Below, piece after piece: positions 34,874 through 43,080 of a DNA stretch of 64,000 nucleotides. The notes under the pieces are model-generated. The model made no database searches, had not been told where the DNA came from, and worked only from the letters and a program-made list of their open reading frames with translations. The first letter of the stretch is position 1, and each line of letters opens with the position of its first letter. Where the stretch lies: assembly GCF_015356825.1 (NCBI RefSeq), contig NZ_JAACYW010000011.1, positions 1-64,000 on the forward strand, given 5' to 3'. This stretch comes from Catenulispora rubra (lineage in GTDB: Bacteria; Actinomycetota; Actinomycetes; Streptomycetales; Catenulisporaceae). The position numbers were made by a program, and so were the translations under genes.

Positions 34874-35222
34874 GTCCCGGTTCCCTCATCGCTGTCGTCG
34901 CCGTGAACGGAATCAGCTCGGCCAGCAATGCCGCGTAGTTAAGGATTCTGGCCTGCTGTCAACTGTGCTCAATTTGACCAGGCGGAGCCTTGGATACGAC
35001 ACCTCGCAGCCATCGAACTACAGCAATCAGGGCATATCGAACAGCGTTGAGGGTCAAATTGTCCTAGTTGACAAGGCCTCAGAATCCTTAACTACGCGGC
35101 ATTGGCTCGGCCAGGCGGTATCAAGTCGGACCGCTGCTGCTGTGGCCGGGCTGCGTGCGACTTGACACCGCCTGGCCGATCTGATTGGCAGAGCCCGCCG
35201 ACAGCGACGAGGGAACCGGGAC
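34874..35222. repeat. Older inverted repeat interrupted by a MITE
   Basis: Left arm 34874-34925 continues at 35115-35128 after the inserted element; right arm 35158-35222 is its inverted copy with scattered mismatches (for example the innermost 21 bp differ at one base). The loop is 35129-35156. Removing the insertion restores a stem of about 65 bp, so this was itself a MITE-like or hairpin element. Confidence 0.75.
34926..35104. mobile_element. 179-bp MITE-like element with 10-bp target site duplication
   Basis: Terminal inverted repeats begin CAATGCCGCGTAGTTAAGG at both ends and extend imperfectly for about 55 bp (the inner part ends near CAATTTGACC). The element is flanked on both sides by GCTCGGCCAG (34916-34925 and 35105-35114), a perfect target duplication. 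It has no coding capacity. The 10-bp duplication would fit mobilisation by an IS4-like transposase (inference). Confidence 0.85.
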
Positions 35223-35488
35223 AAACCCCGCCTGTGGTGTGGACGGGGTCCACTCGGTGCGCACACGCGGCGGTGAGTCTTCGAGCGCGGGGTCAGTTAG
35301 GTTGAGCAGCATGGGTTGCACTGGCGGCCGCCGGTTTTCGCGAACACGACCGCGCGCCGGTCCGAGTCACTGCGCACCCGCTTGGTCTGGCGGCTGCTGA
35401 TCGCTGGCCGCCCGTGCCCCCGCCGCCAAAAGCCCGCAGGCCCGCCGCACCGAAGCGCGCCGGGCCTGCGGAAGGCAGTCAGCTCAGC

Positions 35489-37298
35489 TCAGGAAGCGTC
35501 CCACACCAGCGCCGTCACCTCGCCGGGGGCGTTCGCCTCCCAGGTCGGGTACAGGGTGGTCGCCGTGCCCTGGTGCAGGGTGCCGGACTTGTCCTTCACC
35601 GTGAACACCACGTCCTCGCCGTATTCGCTGACTTGGCGGCTCAGGATCTTGATGGTGCCCTTGTCCACCGTGCGGTTCAGGGTCACGGCGTTGCCGAAGG
35701 CTATGGCCGAGGGCTGGTCCATGCCGACCGAGTTGATCTGGAAGACCGTGGTGCCGTCCTTGTCGCGGGTGCTCCAGCCCGGGTCGTCGGAGGTCAGGGG
35801 GCGGTAGCGGGTGGCGTGGACCCAGTCCCAGGAGCCGTCGGGGAGGCCGTGGCCGTTGGCGACGTCGGTGGCCTGGTTGAAGGCCCAGAACAGGGTGGTC
35901 TCCGCCGGCGGCTTGGCGAGCGGGGGCATCGCGAACTGGGTGCCGCCCTGCGCTGCCGCGTAGGAGGGCGAGGGCGGGGCTGCCGGGGTGCGCCGCGGTG
36001 AGGAGTTGGCGGATGAGCGACTCAGTGTTCGAATAGGCGCCCTCGCCGGCCGAGGCGAAACGGACCTCGCCGGTGGAGTCGATGAGGTAGTCGGCGGGCC
36101 AGGAGTCGTTGCCGAAGCTGTTCCAGGTCGTGTACTTGCTGTCGAGCGCGACCGGATACGTGATCCCCAGGCGCTTCGCGCCGGCCGCGACGTCGCCGGG
36201 GTCGGCCTCGAAGGTGTACTCGGGGGTCTGCACGCCGATCACCACCAGGCCGTCGGCGGCGTAGTCGCTGTACCAGGCCTGCACGTGCTTGATGGCGCGC
36301 TGGCAGTTGATGCAGGAGTAGGCCCAGAAGTCGACGAGCACGACCTTGCCGCTCAACGAGGCCGGGGTGAGCGCGGCGCCCGCCGGGGTGTTGTACCACT
36401 GCTGGATGCCGGAGATCGCCGGAGCCCGGCCGCAGTCGCCCAACGTGGTCATCTGCGCCTGCACGCAGTTCGCGAGCGCCTTGGGCGACGCCGGCGCGAG
36501 GGCGTGTGAGGCCCCTGACTTGTCGAGCGCGGCGTTCAGGTTCGAGGTGTAGTCCGGGACGGCGCGCTGCAGGGCGTCGGTGACGTTGAACGTGAGCGCC
36601 ACGGCCAGCGCGATGACGACGACGCCGGCCGTGATCCGCACTCCGCGCTGCCGGCTGCGGAACGCCCGCACCCGTTCGGCCACCCGCCGACCGGCCAGGG
36701 CGAACGCCAGCAACGGCAGCGCGGTGCCGACGGCGAACGCGACAGTGAGCGCCACCGTCCCGACCCCGATCCGCCCCGAGGCGCCGGCGACGGTGATGGC
36801 CGCGAGCACGGGACCGGCGCAGGGCACGTAGACGGTGCCGAGCGCCAGCCCGAGAACGAAGCCGCCGTGCTCGTCGGCGACCCGGCGCTGCGGGATGCGG
36901 TTGAAGGGCCGCTCCAGCAGGTCCTCCACGCGCGGGAACATCATGGCGATGCCGAGCAGCACCAGCACGACCAGGCCGGCCCACCGGATGATGTCCTTCG
37001 GCACCGGCAAGGCGCTCACCACCAGCGTCCCGAGCAGCGTGAAGACGCTGAAGCTCAGGACCAGCCCGGCCACGATGAGGTACGGACGTCGGCTGGTGCG
37101 GCGCCGCGACGGGTCTGACAGGTCTGACAGGTCTGACAGTCCTGCCGGCTCCGGCGCTCCCGGGCGGTCGCCGGCGCCTGCGGCCCCGCCGGTGAAGAAC
37201 AGCACCGGCAGCATCGGCAGAACGCACGGCGAGATGCCGGTGATGAGTCCGCCCACCAGCCCGATCAGTACCAGAGTGATCACGTCTTCATCCTGCAT
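35489..37298 (-). pseudogene. CcdA-type membrane protein fused to a TlpA-like thioredoxin, frameshifted
   Basis: The frame from ATG 37298 gives about six CcdA transmembrane helices (ISPCVLPMLPVLFFTGG, VYVPCAGPVLAAITVAGASG) and then a periplasmic thioredoxin fold with CxxC in WAYSCINCQRAI and PEYTFEADPGDV, the DipZ layout: electron transfer across the membrane to reduce extracytoplasmic disulfides. Near 35986, in a run of four G (plus strand), the frame slips. Continuing in the other frame to 35489 yields a further beta-rich domain (ETTLFWAFNQATDVANG to ALVWDAS). Length arithmetic fits one extra base. It is a true mutation or a sequencing error. Confidence 0.75.
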
Positions 37299-37390
37299 CG
37301 GAAGACTGATGGTCTGCTGACGACGCGGGCTCCGTCACCGATCTGTAAGGAAATGGCGCCGCCGGGCAGCGGGGTGTGCCGGCGGTCGGA

Positions 37391-37807
37391 CTACGACCAA
37401 CCGGGAGATCCGGCGGCCCCTTCGCAGTTGAGGATGGCGAACCGCCACGACCCGTCGGCGGACTGGCGGGCGACGGCCGTCGTCGTTCCGGTCGGCGAGA
37501 TCCCGGTGCCGTCCGGCAACGTCGCTTCGAGGACCCAGTCGACGCTGATCAGGGCCGTGTCGCCGCCGATCAGGGTGGACTTGAGCGTGTTGGTCAGGCG
37601 CGCCTTTGCCGCGATCGACTGGGCCGCCTCGGCGTGCAGCGCCTCGTGGCCGGTGAGGACTTTGCCGCTGAAGGTGTGCATCGTCGCGTCCTGGTGGAAC
37701 AGTGCGACGACGGCGTCGGCGTCCCCGGCGTTGAGCGCGTCCTGGTACACGAAGGGGAGGCGGGCCGGGTCGACGATGCGGGTGTCGGCGGTGTCCTGGG
37801 TGTTCAT
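37391..37807 (-). CDS. SnoaL-like / DUF4440 small protein
   Basis: The 138-residue protein has a single cone-shaped NTF2-like fold: YQDALNAGDADAVVALFHQDATMHTFSGKVLTGHEAL at the start and DGSWRFAILNC at the end. NTF2-like proteins of this type include isomerases, cyclases and many of unknown role. The start is ATG 37807; the frame upstream lacks family similarity. It is followed by the CcdA gene on the same strand but with a 92-bp gap. Confidence 0.75.
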   Translation of the reverse strand: MNTQDTADTRIVDPARLPFVYQDALNAGDADAVVALFHQDATMHTFSGKVLTGHEALHAEAAQSIAAKARLTNTLKSTLIGGDTALISVDWVLEATLPDGTGISPTGTTTAVARQSADGSWRFAILNCEGAAGSPGWS

Positions 37808-37899
37808 GGCTGACTCGCTTCTCAAGTGGGGTCGGTCCCGAACCGGGTCCACATGAAGCCGACATTACCTGCCCGGCCAGGCAGAGCATCGGCGGCCCT

Positions 37900-38274
37900 C
37901 TACCGCGCGCGCCTGGCTGCGGGCGCCGCCGCGGCTGCCTCGGGCAGGGTGTAGGAGAAGGTGAGGGTCGGGCTGCCGGTCGTGTCGGGGACGGCGTCTG
38001 CCTCGGTGACCAGCGTCGGCGAGGCGTAGGACGACCCGGCCCCGCCGCCGCCCCCGCCGATGCCGAAGTCGCCGCCTTGGGCGCCGTCCTGTCCGGCGAC
38101 GCCGCCGGAGCCGTTTCCGTTTCCGCCGCCGCTGTTCAGAGGTTCGGGGAAGCCTCCACCGCCGCCGGAGGCGACGAGCAGGCGGGGATCGTTGGCCGGG
38201 TCTCCGGTCAGGACGCAGTTGTTGGATACCGGGCAGGTCTGGATGGCGGTCGCGCCGCCTCCGCCGCCGCCTTC
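37900..38274 (-). pseudogene. 3' remnant of a glycine-rich secreted protein gene
   Basis: Read on the minus strand, about 125 codons up to TAG 37900-37902 give a glycine-rich text (LLVASGGGGGF, FGIGGGGGGAGSSYASPTLV) ending LTFSYTLPEAA. This is the usual C-terminal pattern of actinobacterial glycine-rich cell-surface proteins. There is no start codon or signal peptide; the 5' part is cut off where the SnoaL remnant begins on the other strand. Confidence 0.65.
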
Positions 38275-38276
38275 GC

Positions 38277-38510
38277 GCTTACGTCCAGGGCAACCATGCC
38301 CCGCTGTACGGCCGTGCCGCGCACGCCGAGGCGATGCAGCGGTTCTTCGGCATCTTCCCGGACGTCCACGTGGCGAACGACCCGTACCCGGTGCAGTTCG
38401 GCGCCGGCGACTGGATCACCGTGGTCACCCGGGTCACCGGGACCTTCACCGGGCAGATGACGTTGCCGGGTGGCAGCGTGGTCGCGCCGACGGGCAGGGC
38501 GGCTTGGCGT
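38277..38510 (+). pseudogene. Internal fragment of a SnoaL-type polyketide cyclase-like gene
   Basis: The frame reads APLYGRAAHAEAMQRFFGIF and PYPVQFGAGDWITVVTRVTG, a clear SnoaL-like cyclase segment. The N-terminal helix and the C-terminal strand with the usual xxxDGRIxEE motif are missing; similarity stops near 38510. It abuts head to head with the glycine-rich remnant at about 38275. Nothing else was found up to 38733. Confidence 0.7.
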
Positions 38511-38733
38511 ATTCCGCCCGGCCGACCGGCTGGCGACGCCGGCGCGACGGATTCGGCCGCGGTGAAGAGCGTCTGCGGGAACTGAGGGCATCCGGACCTC
38601 CGGCGCATCTCGCAGGCGGGGTGTTTGCGTTGGTGCCGACCGTGTTTGCGTCGCGCGAGTGGCACGCAGCGTCCTCATACACCGGACGTTCACTGGTACC
38701 ACGTAGTCCCGCCACCGAAAGGCAACGGCGCCA

Positions 38734-39453
38734 GTGACGAAAATCCTTGTCGTGGACGACGAGCCGCAGCTCCTGCGAGCTCTCCGCATCAACCTGAAGG
38801 CCCGCTCGTACGAGGTCGAGACGGCCGGCCGCGGTGTGGACGCGCTCGCGTCCGTGGCGCGGCACCGGCCCGATCTCGTGCTCCTGGACCTGGGCCTGCC
38901 CGATATGGACGGCGCCGATGTCATCCTCGGCCTGCGCGGCTGGACCGAGGTGCCGATCGTGGTGCTCTCCGGGCGTACCGAGCAGGCGGAGAAGGTACGC
39001 GTGCTCGACGCGGGAGCGGATGACTTCGTCAACAAGCCGTTCTCTATGGAGGAGCTCATCGCGCGCGTGCGTGCGGTGCTGCGACGCCGCGAGTTCGCAG
39101 GCGAAGCAGCCGCCTCGGCCGCCGTCCGGTTTGTCATCGGGCCAAGCACGGTGGACCTCGCGGCGCGCACCGTGACCCGCGACGGCGTCGGCGTTCGCCT
39201 CACGCGCACCGAATGGGCAGTCCTCGAACCGCTCCTGCGGCACCCGAACCAGCTCGTCAGCATCGCCCGCCTGCTGCGCGAGGTCTGGGGCCAAACGGCC
39301 GGCGACACCGGCCACCTGCGCTTCCACATGGCGCGACTGCGCCGCAAGCTCGAAGCCGACCCGCAGCACCCGGTGCACCTGCTCACCGAGTTCGGCACCG
39401 GCTACCGCTTCGTTCCGGGGACCCGGGCGGCGGTGGAGCTGGCGACTGCCTGA
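38734..39453 (+). CDS. OmpR/KdpE-type response regulator (orphan)
   Basis: The 239-residue protein has a receiver (DDE at 8-10, phospho-acceptor D52 in LLDLGLPDMDG, K in NKPFSMEEL) and a winged-helix DNA-binding domain ending with the family motif TEFGTGYRFVPG. Sequence is closest to KdpE, the potassium-transport regulator, but neither kdpD nor kdpABC lies in the window. The start is GTG 38734. Partner kinase unknown. Confidence 0.85.
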   Translation: MTKILVVDDEPQLLRALRINLKARSYEVETAGRGVDALASVARHRPDLVLLDLGLPDMDGADVILGLRGWTEVPIVVLSGRTEQAEKVRVLDAGADDFVNKPFSMEELIARVRAVLRRREFAGEAAASAAVRFVIGPSTVDLAARTVTRDGVGVRLTRTEWAVLEPLLRHPNQLVSIARLLREVWGQTAGDTGHLRFHMARLRRKLEADPQHPVHLLTEFGTGYRFVPGTRAAVELATA

Positions 39454-39534
39454 GCGGGGGTAGAGAAAACTCGTTGCGAGTGGCCGGCAACGGATGTCTG
39501 ATTGATCGGTTGCCGATCATGGGAAGGTTCCAGC

Positions 39535-40092
39535 ATGTCGCTGCCCACCCCCTCGTTGCAGACCGCTCGCCTTCGACTGCGTGCCTTCGAAGACACGGAT
39601 GCGGACGACCTCTTCGCGCTGCAGAGCAACGCCTACGTGCTGTGCTACTGGGACAGCCCGCCGTGGACCGAGCGTGCGCGTGCCGAGCAGTTCATCGCCC
39701 GGTGTCGGGAGATGGAGAAGGAGGCCTCCGGGGCGCGGCTGGCCGTGGATCGTGTCTCCGACGGGACGTTCATCGGCTGGTGCACCCTGGCCGGCTGGAA
39801 CCCGGACTTCCGCAGCGCCTCGCTGGGCTACTGCTTCGACGATGCTGCGTGGGGCCACGGCTACGCGACCGAAGCCGGGCGCTCTCTCCTGGAGTGGGCG
39901 TTCGACACGCTGGACCTGAATCGCGTCCAGTCCGAGACCGACACGCGCAACGTGGGATCTGCCCGCGTGCTGGAGAAGCTCGGCTTCGTGCGCGAGGGGA
40001 CGTTGCGGGAGGACTGCATCGTCAACGGCGTGGTCTCCGACTCGTGGGTCTACGGGCTGCTCAGGCGGGAGTGGCGGCCGACCTCCGACTAG
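39535..40092 (+). CDS. GNAT acetyltransferase, RimJ/RimL type
   Basis: The 185-residue protein starts at ATG 39535 behind GGGAAGG. It begins with the RimJ-type strand LQTARLRLRAFEDTDADDLFALQS, has the acetyl-CoA loop as AAWGHGYATEAGRSLLEWAF and the NxxSxRVLEKLGF motif. It probably acetylates an amine (protein N-terminus or small molecule). The stop codon overlaps the convergent SUKH-like gene by four bases. Confidence 0.88.
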   Translation: MSLPTPSLQTARLRLRAFEDTDADDLFALQSNAYVLCYWDSPPWTERARAEQFIARCREMEKEASGARLAVDRVSDGTFIGWCTLAGWNPDFRSASLGYCFDDAAWGHGYATEAGRSLLEWAFDTLDLNRVQSETDTRNVGSARVLEKLGFVREGTLREDCIVNGVVSDSWVYGLLRREWRPTSD

Positions 40093-40751
40093 TCTGCGGA
40101 GTCCACCAAGCCCGAGTCCACCAGGCCCGAGTCCACCAGGCCGATGCTCGCCAAGCCCGTCAACGTCTTGGCGACCATCCCCTCCAGCCATTCGGCGAAC
40201 GTGCCGACCTGGTGCTCGGGCAAGCTGTCCTCGACGTACCACACCTGGGGCTCGTCGGTCCCGTCCGATTCGTCGGCGCCCGGCCAGAACGCCCAGCCGC
40301 ATCCCTCGGCGGCGTCGAACGCGGCGAACATGACGAACTCCCAGCGGTACTCGCCGCGTTCGCGCTCCGCCCGCACGTCCACCCACAGCCGTCCCGGATG
40401 CCCCATCGTGCCCGTCGCCCGGCGCATCCGGTGGTACGGCAGGAACTCGAAGAAGCTCACGGCGTCGCCGATCCGCTCGTTCGGGTCCTCGTCCTCTGCG
40501 TCGTCGTCCTCCGTGTCCTCGTCCTCGGCGTCCACCAGACCCCACGGCTCGATGGCCGGACACCGGTACGCCGCGACGAACCGCCGGTACGACTCGGGCA
40601 GCAGCGCCCGCGCTTCTTCCTCGCTCGGGCAGCGCCCTAGATCAGCTCCCTGATCTTCGACGTCGGTGGGTTCGGCGTATCGGACGAGCCCCGCCAGGCC
40701 GCGCTCCTGAAGCGTCGCATCCAACCGAGCCCAACTCGTGTTCGCGTCCAT
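40089..40751 (-). CDS. SMI1/KNR4 (SUKH)-like protein
   Basis: The 220-residue acidic protein contains LPESYRRFVAAYRCPAI, matching the SUKH core (LPxxYxxFL...), and later WEFVMFAAFDAAEGCGWAFW. It has an Asp/Glu-rich insert (about 75-90). SUKH proteins are often immunity proteins against polymorphic toxins, but no toxin gene is nearby. The C-terminus ends in three imperfect GLVDS repeats from a 15-bp tandem repeat. The ATG 40751 start has a weak ribosome site. Confidence 0.6.
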   Translation of the reverse strand: MDANTSWARLDATLQERGLAGLVRYAEPTDVEDQGADLGRCPSEEEARALLPESYRRFVAAYRCPAIEPWGLVDAEDEDTEDDDAEDEDPNERIGDAVSFFEFLPYHRMRRATGTMGHPGRLWVDVRAERERGEYRWEFVMFAAFDAAEGCGWAFWPGADESDGTDEPQVWYVEDSLPEHQVGTFAEWLEGMVAKTLTGLASIGLVDSGLVDSGLVDSAD

Positions 40752-40761
40752 GGACAGGACA

Positions 40762-42033
40762 CTAGGCGCGACCACCGACGGCCGACGCGGTGTCGACGTC
40801 CGCGGTGAGGTTGTGGAGGGGACGCAGCCAGTCCAGGAGCGGCCCGGTCATGATCGTCGTGAGCAGGGCCATGACCACCATCATCGAATAGGTCCGGTGG
40901 TCCAGGATGCCCAGTTGCACGCCGGTGGTGAGCACGATCAGCTCGGTGAGGCCGCGGGTGTTCATCAGCGCCCCCAGCGCGGCGGACTGGCGGCCGCTGA
41001 TGCCCAGGAGGCGTGCGGTGGCGAGGGTTCCGGCGAACTTGCCGCCGACCGCGACCGCCATGATCAGCAGGAGGGTCGCGACGCCGCTGATGCCCAGGTG
41101 CGACAGGTCGACGGCCAGGCCGGCGATGATGAAGAAGGCGGGCATCAGCAGCATGACGCTGATCTGCTCGATGGCCGCGCGGATGGGGGCGGTGTGTTCC
41201 CGCGGCACGATCGTGCCGATCAGGAACGCGCCGAAGATGAAGTTGAGGCCCGTCCATTCCAGGAAGGCGGCCGAGCCGAGGACCGCCGCCATGACGAGGG
41301 CCAGGCCCGGCCTCGCCGCCGCGGGTCGTGGCGCGCCGGATGTCGGTACCTCGGGTGTCGGGGCGTCGGGTGTCGCCGGGGTGCGCGGCGTCCGGCGTCC
41401 TACCAGGAACGCCACGGCGACGAACGGCGGCACCAGCGCGATCTTCCACGGTGCCGTGCCGTGCGGCGTGGCGATGGCGATCGACACCGCCAGCAGGGTC
41501 CACGCCACGAGGTCGCAGATGGCCGCGCCGGCCAGGGCGACGCCGCCCAGCGCGGTGCGGATGATGCCGCGGTCGGCGAGGATGCGGGCCAGGACCGGGA
41601 AGGCCGTGATCGACATCGCGGTGGCCAGGAAGAGCACGAATCCGGCCCGGTGCTCCGGCGGCTGGCTGCGGGACATCCAGAGCGCGAGCGGTATGGCCAG
41701 GGCGAAGGGGACGACCATCGCCCCCGCCGCGATGCCGGCGGCGGTGGTACGCATGCCGCGCAGCAGCGAGTGGTCGAGTTCGAGCCCGATGATGAACATG
41801 AACAGGGCGATGCCCAGGTCGGCCAGCGCGCTCAGCGGCGGCCGCAGCGCGGTGGGGAAGAGCCAGCGGTCGAGGGTGGAGCCGAACAGGGTCGGACCGA
41901 GCAGGATGCCGACCAGGATCTCGCCGATGACGGCGGGCTGGCGCACGCGGCGGGCCACGGCGCCGGCGGCCCGGGCCAGTACCAGGATGAGGGCGAGGTC
42001 GAGGAACAGGAGCGTGATCTGGTGGCTGGTCAT
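40762..42033 (-). CDS. CPA2-type cation/proton antiporter
   Basis: The 423-residue protein has about 12 transmembrane helices and CPA2 family motifs: QPAVIGEILVGILLGPTLFG, ALFMFIIGLELDHSLL, TAFPVLARILADRG and GALMNTRGLTELIVL. There is no cytosolic TrkA/RCK domain. Antiporters of this type sit at the edge of several glycopeptide antibiotic clusters (balhimycin and chloroeremomycin type; family knowledge), so this may mark the left border of the peptide cluster. ATG 42033 is preferred over 42057. Confidence 0.85.
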   Translation of the reverse strand: MTSHQITLLFLDLALILVLARAAGAVARRVRQPAVIGEILVGILLGPTLFGSTLDRWLFPTALRPPLSALADLGIALFMFIIGLELDHSLLRGMRTTAAGIAAGAMVVPFALAIPLALWMSRSQPPEHRAGFVLFLATAMSITAFPVLARILADRGIIRTALGGVALAGAAICDLVAWTLLAVSIAIATPHGTAPWKIALVPPFVAVAFLVGRRTPRTPATPDAPTPEVPTSGAPRPAAARPGLALVMAAVLGSAAFLEWTGLNFIFGAFLIGTIVPREHTAPIRAAIEQISVMLLMPAFFIIAGLAVDLSHLGISGVATLLLIMAVAVGGKFAGTLATARLLGISGRQSAALGALMNTRGLTELIVLTTGVQLGILDHRTYSMMVVMALLTTIMTGPLLDWLRPLHNLTADVDTASAVGGRA

Positions 42034-42417
42034 GATGAAGTCGTCCTTTCCGGGCATCGCCGGCCCGCGGAGGAGGCAGGGATCGGCGCAGGACGGAAGA
42101 AAGGCGGCTCATTGTTGCATCAGGGTTCTGCGAGAGGCGACAGCCGACGTGGTCGGCGGGCGGCCCGGTGGCGGGATTCGCGATAAGAAATTCCCCAGGC
42201 AGACGCCGAGGTCGGGGGGAATGCGCACGTCCGCGGACCGGTCGCGGAAAACGACCGACTGATCGATTCGGCGGAACGCCGGCCCCGGCGTGTCCGGGAT
42301 TCCCAGCACTGCGCGGGCGGTGGTAAGACATTACACTGATAAAACCGGCGGGGTATCCCAGCGGTCGGCCGGGTCGTCGGGGAACCGCCCGCCGACGCGG
42401 AAGGGGATCGCAGAGCC
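42034..42417. promoter_or_regulatory. Divergent promoter region of antiporter and two-component genes
   Basis: About 380 bp without a gene. AT-rich sequence near 42325-42345 (GACATTACACTGATAAAA) stands out and may hold the promoter of the response-regulator operon. No convincing operator repeat was found. Confidence 0.35.
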
Positions 42418-43080
42418 ATGAGGATCCTGGTGGTCGAAGACCACCGCGAGCTTGCCGAGACCGTGGCGGCCGGCCTGCGCCGGGAAGGGCTGGCCGTCGA
42501 CGTGGCCCTGGACGGTCCCAGCGCCCTGGAGATCGCCGCGAGCGCCCGGTACGACGTCATCGTGCTCGATCGCAACCTGCCGGGCCTGCACGGGGACGAC
42601 GTGTGCCGGGCCCTGGTGGCGCAGGGGCATCCGGCCCGGGTGCTGATGCTGACCGCCGCCGCGACGGTCGAGGACCGGGTCGACGGGCTGGCCTGCGGTG
42701 CGGACGACTACCTGCCCAAGCCCTTCGCGTTCGCCGAGCTGGTGGCCCGCATCCGGGCGCTGCTGCGGCGCAACCAGCCCGCGCTGCCGCCGACGCTGGC
42801 GCACGGGAACCTCACCCTGGATCCCGGGCGGCAGGTCGTGTTCCGGGCCGGGCAGCGGCTGCCGCTGAGCCCCAAGGAGCTCGCGGTGCTCGAACTGCTG
42901 CTGTCGGCGCAGGGCCGGGCCGTGTCCGGGGAGGAACTGCTGGAACGCGCCTGGGACGCGGCGGCCGACCCGTTCACGAACACGGTCAAGGTCACCATCA
43001 GCCGGCTGCGCCGCAAGCTCGGCGATCCACCGCTCATCGAGACGGTTCCCCAGGCGGGCTATCGGCTGGTCGGGGAATGA
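42418..43080 (+). CDS. OmpR-family response regulator adjacent to NRPS cluster
   Basis: The 220-residue protein has a receiver with acidic pocket ED at 7-8 and phospho-acceptor D51 (VIVLDRNLPG), and a winged-helix output domain (LPLSPKELAVLELLLSAQGRAVSG, TVKVTISRLRRKLGD, ETVPQAGYRLVG). It overlaps the kinase gene by four bases (ATGA). Its location beside the antiporter and halogenase genes makes it a candidate regulator of the peptide cluster or of self-protection, in the manner of VanR-like pairs in glycopeptide clusters, but it is not close enough in visible motifs to call VanR. Confidence 0.88.
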   Translation: MRILVVEDHRELAETVAAGLRREGLAVDVALDGPSALEIAASARYDVIVLDRNLPGLHGDDVCRALVAQGHPARVLMLTAAATVEDRVDGLACGADDYLPKPFAFAELVARIRALLRRNQPALPPTLAHGNLTLDPGRQVVFRAGQRLPLSPKELAVLELLLSAQGRAVSGEELLERAWDAAADPFTNTVKVTISRLRRKLGDPPLIETVPQAGYRLVGE

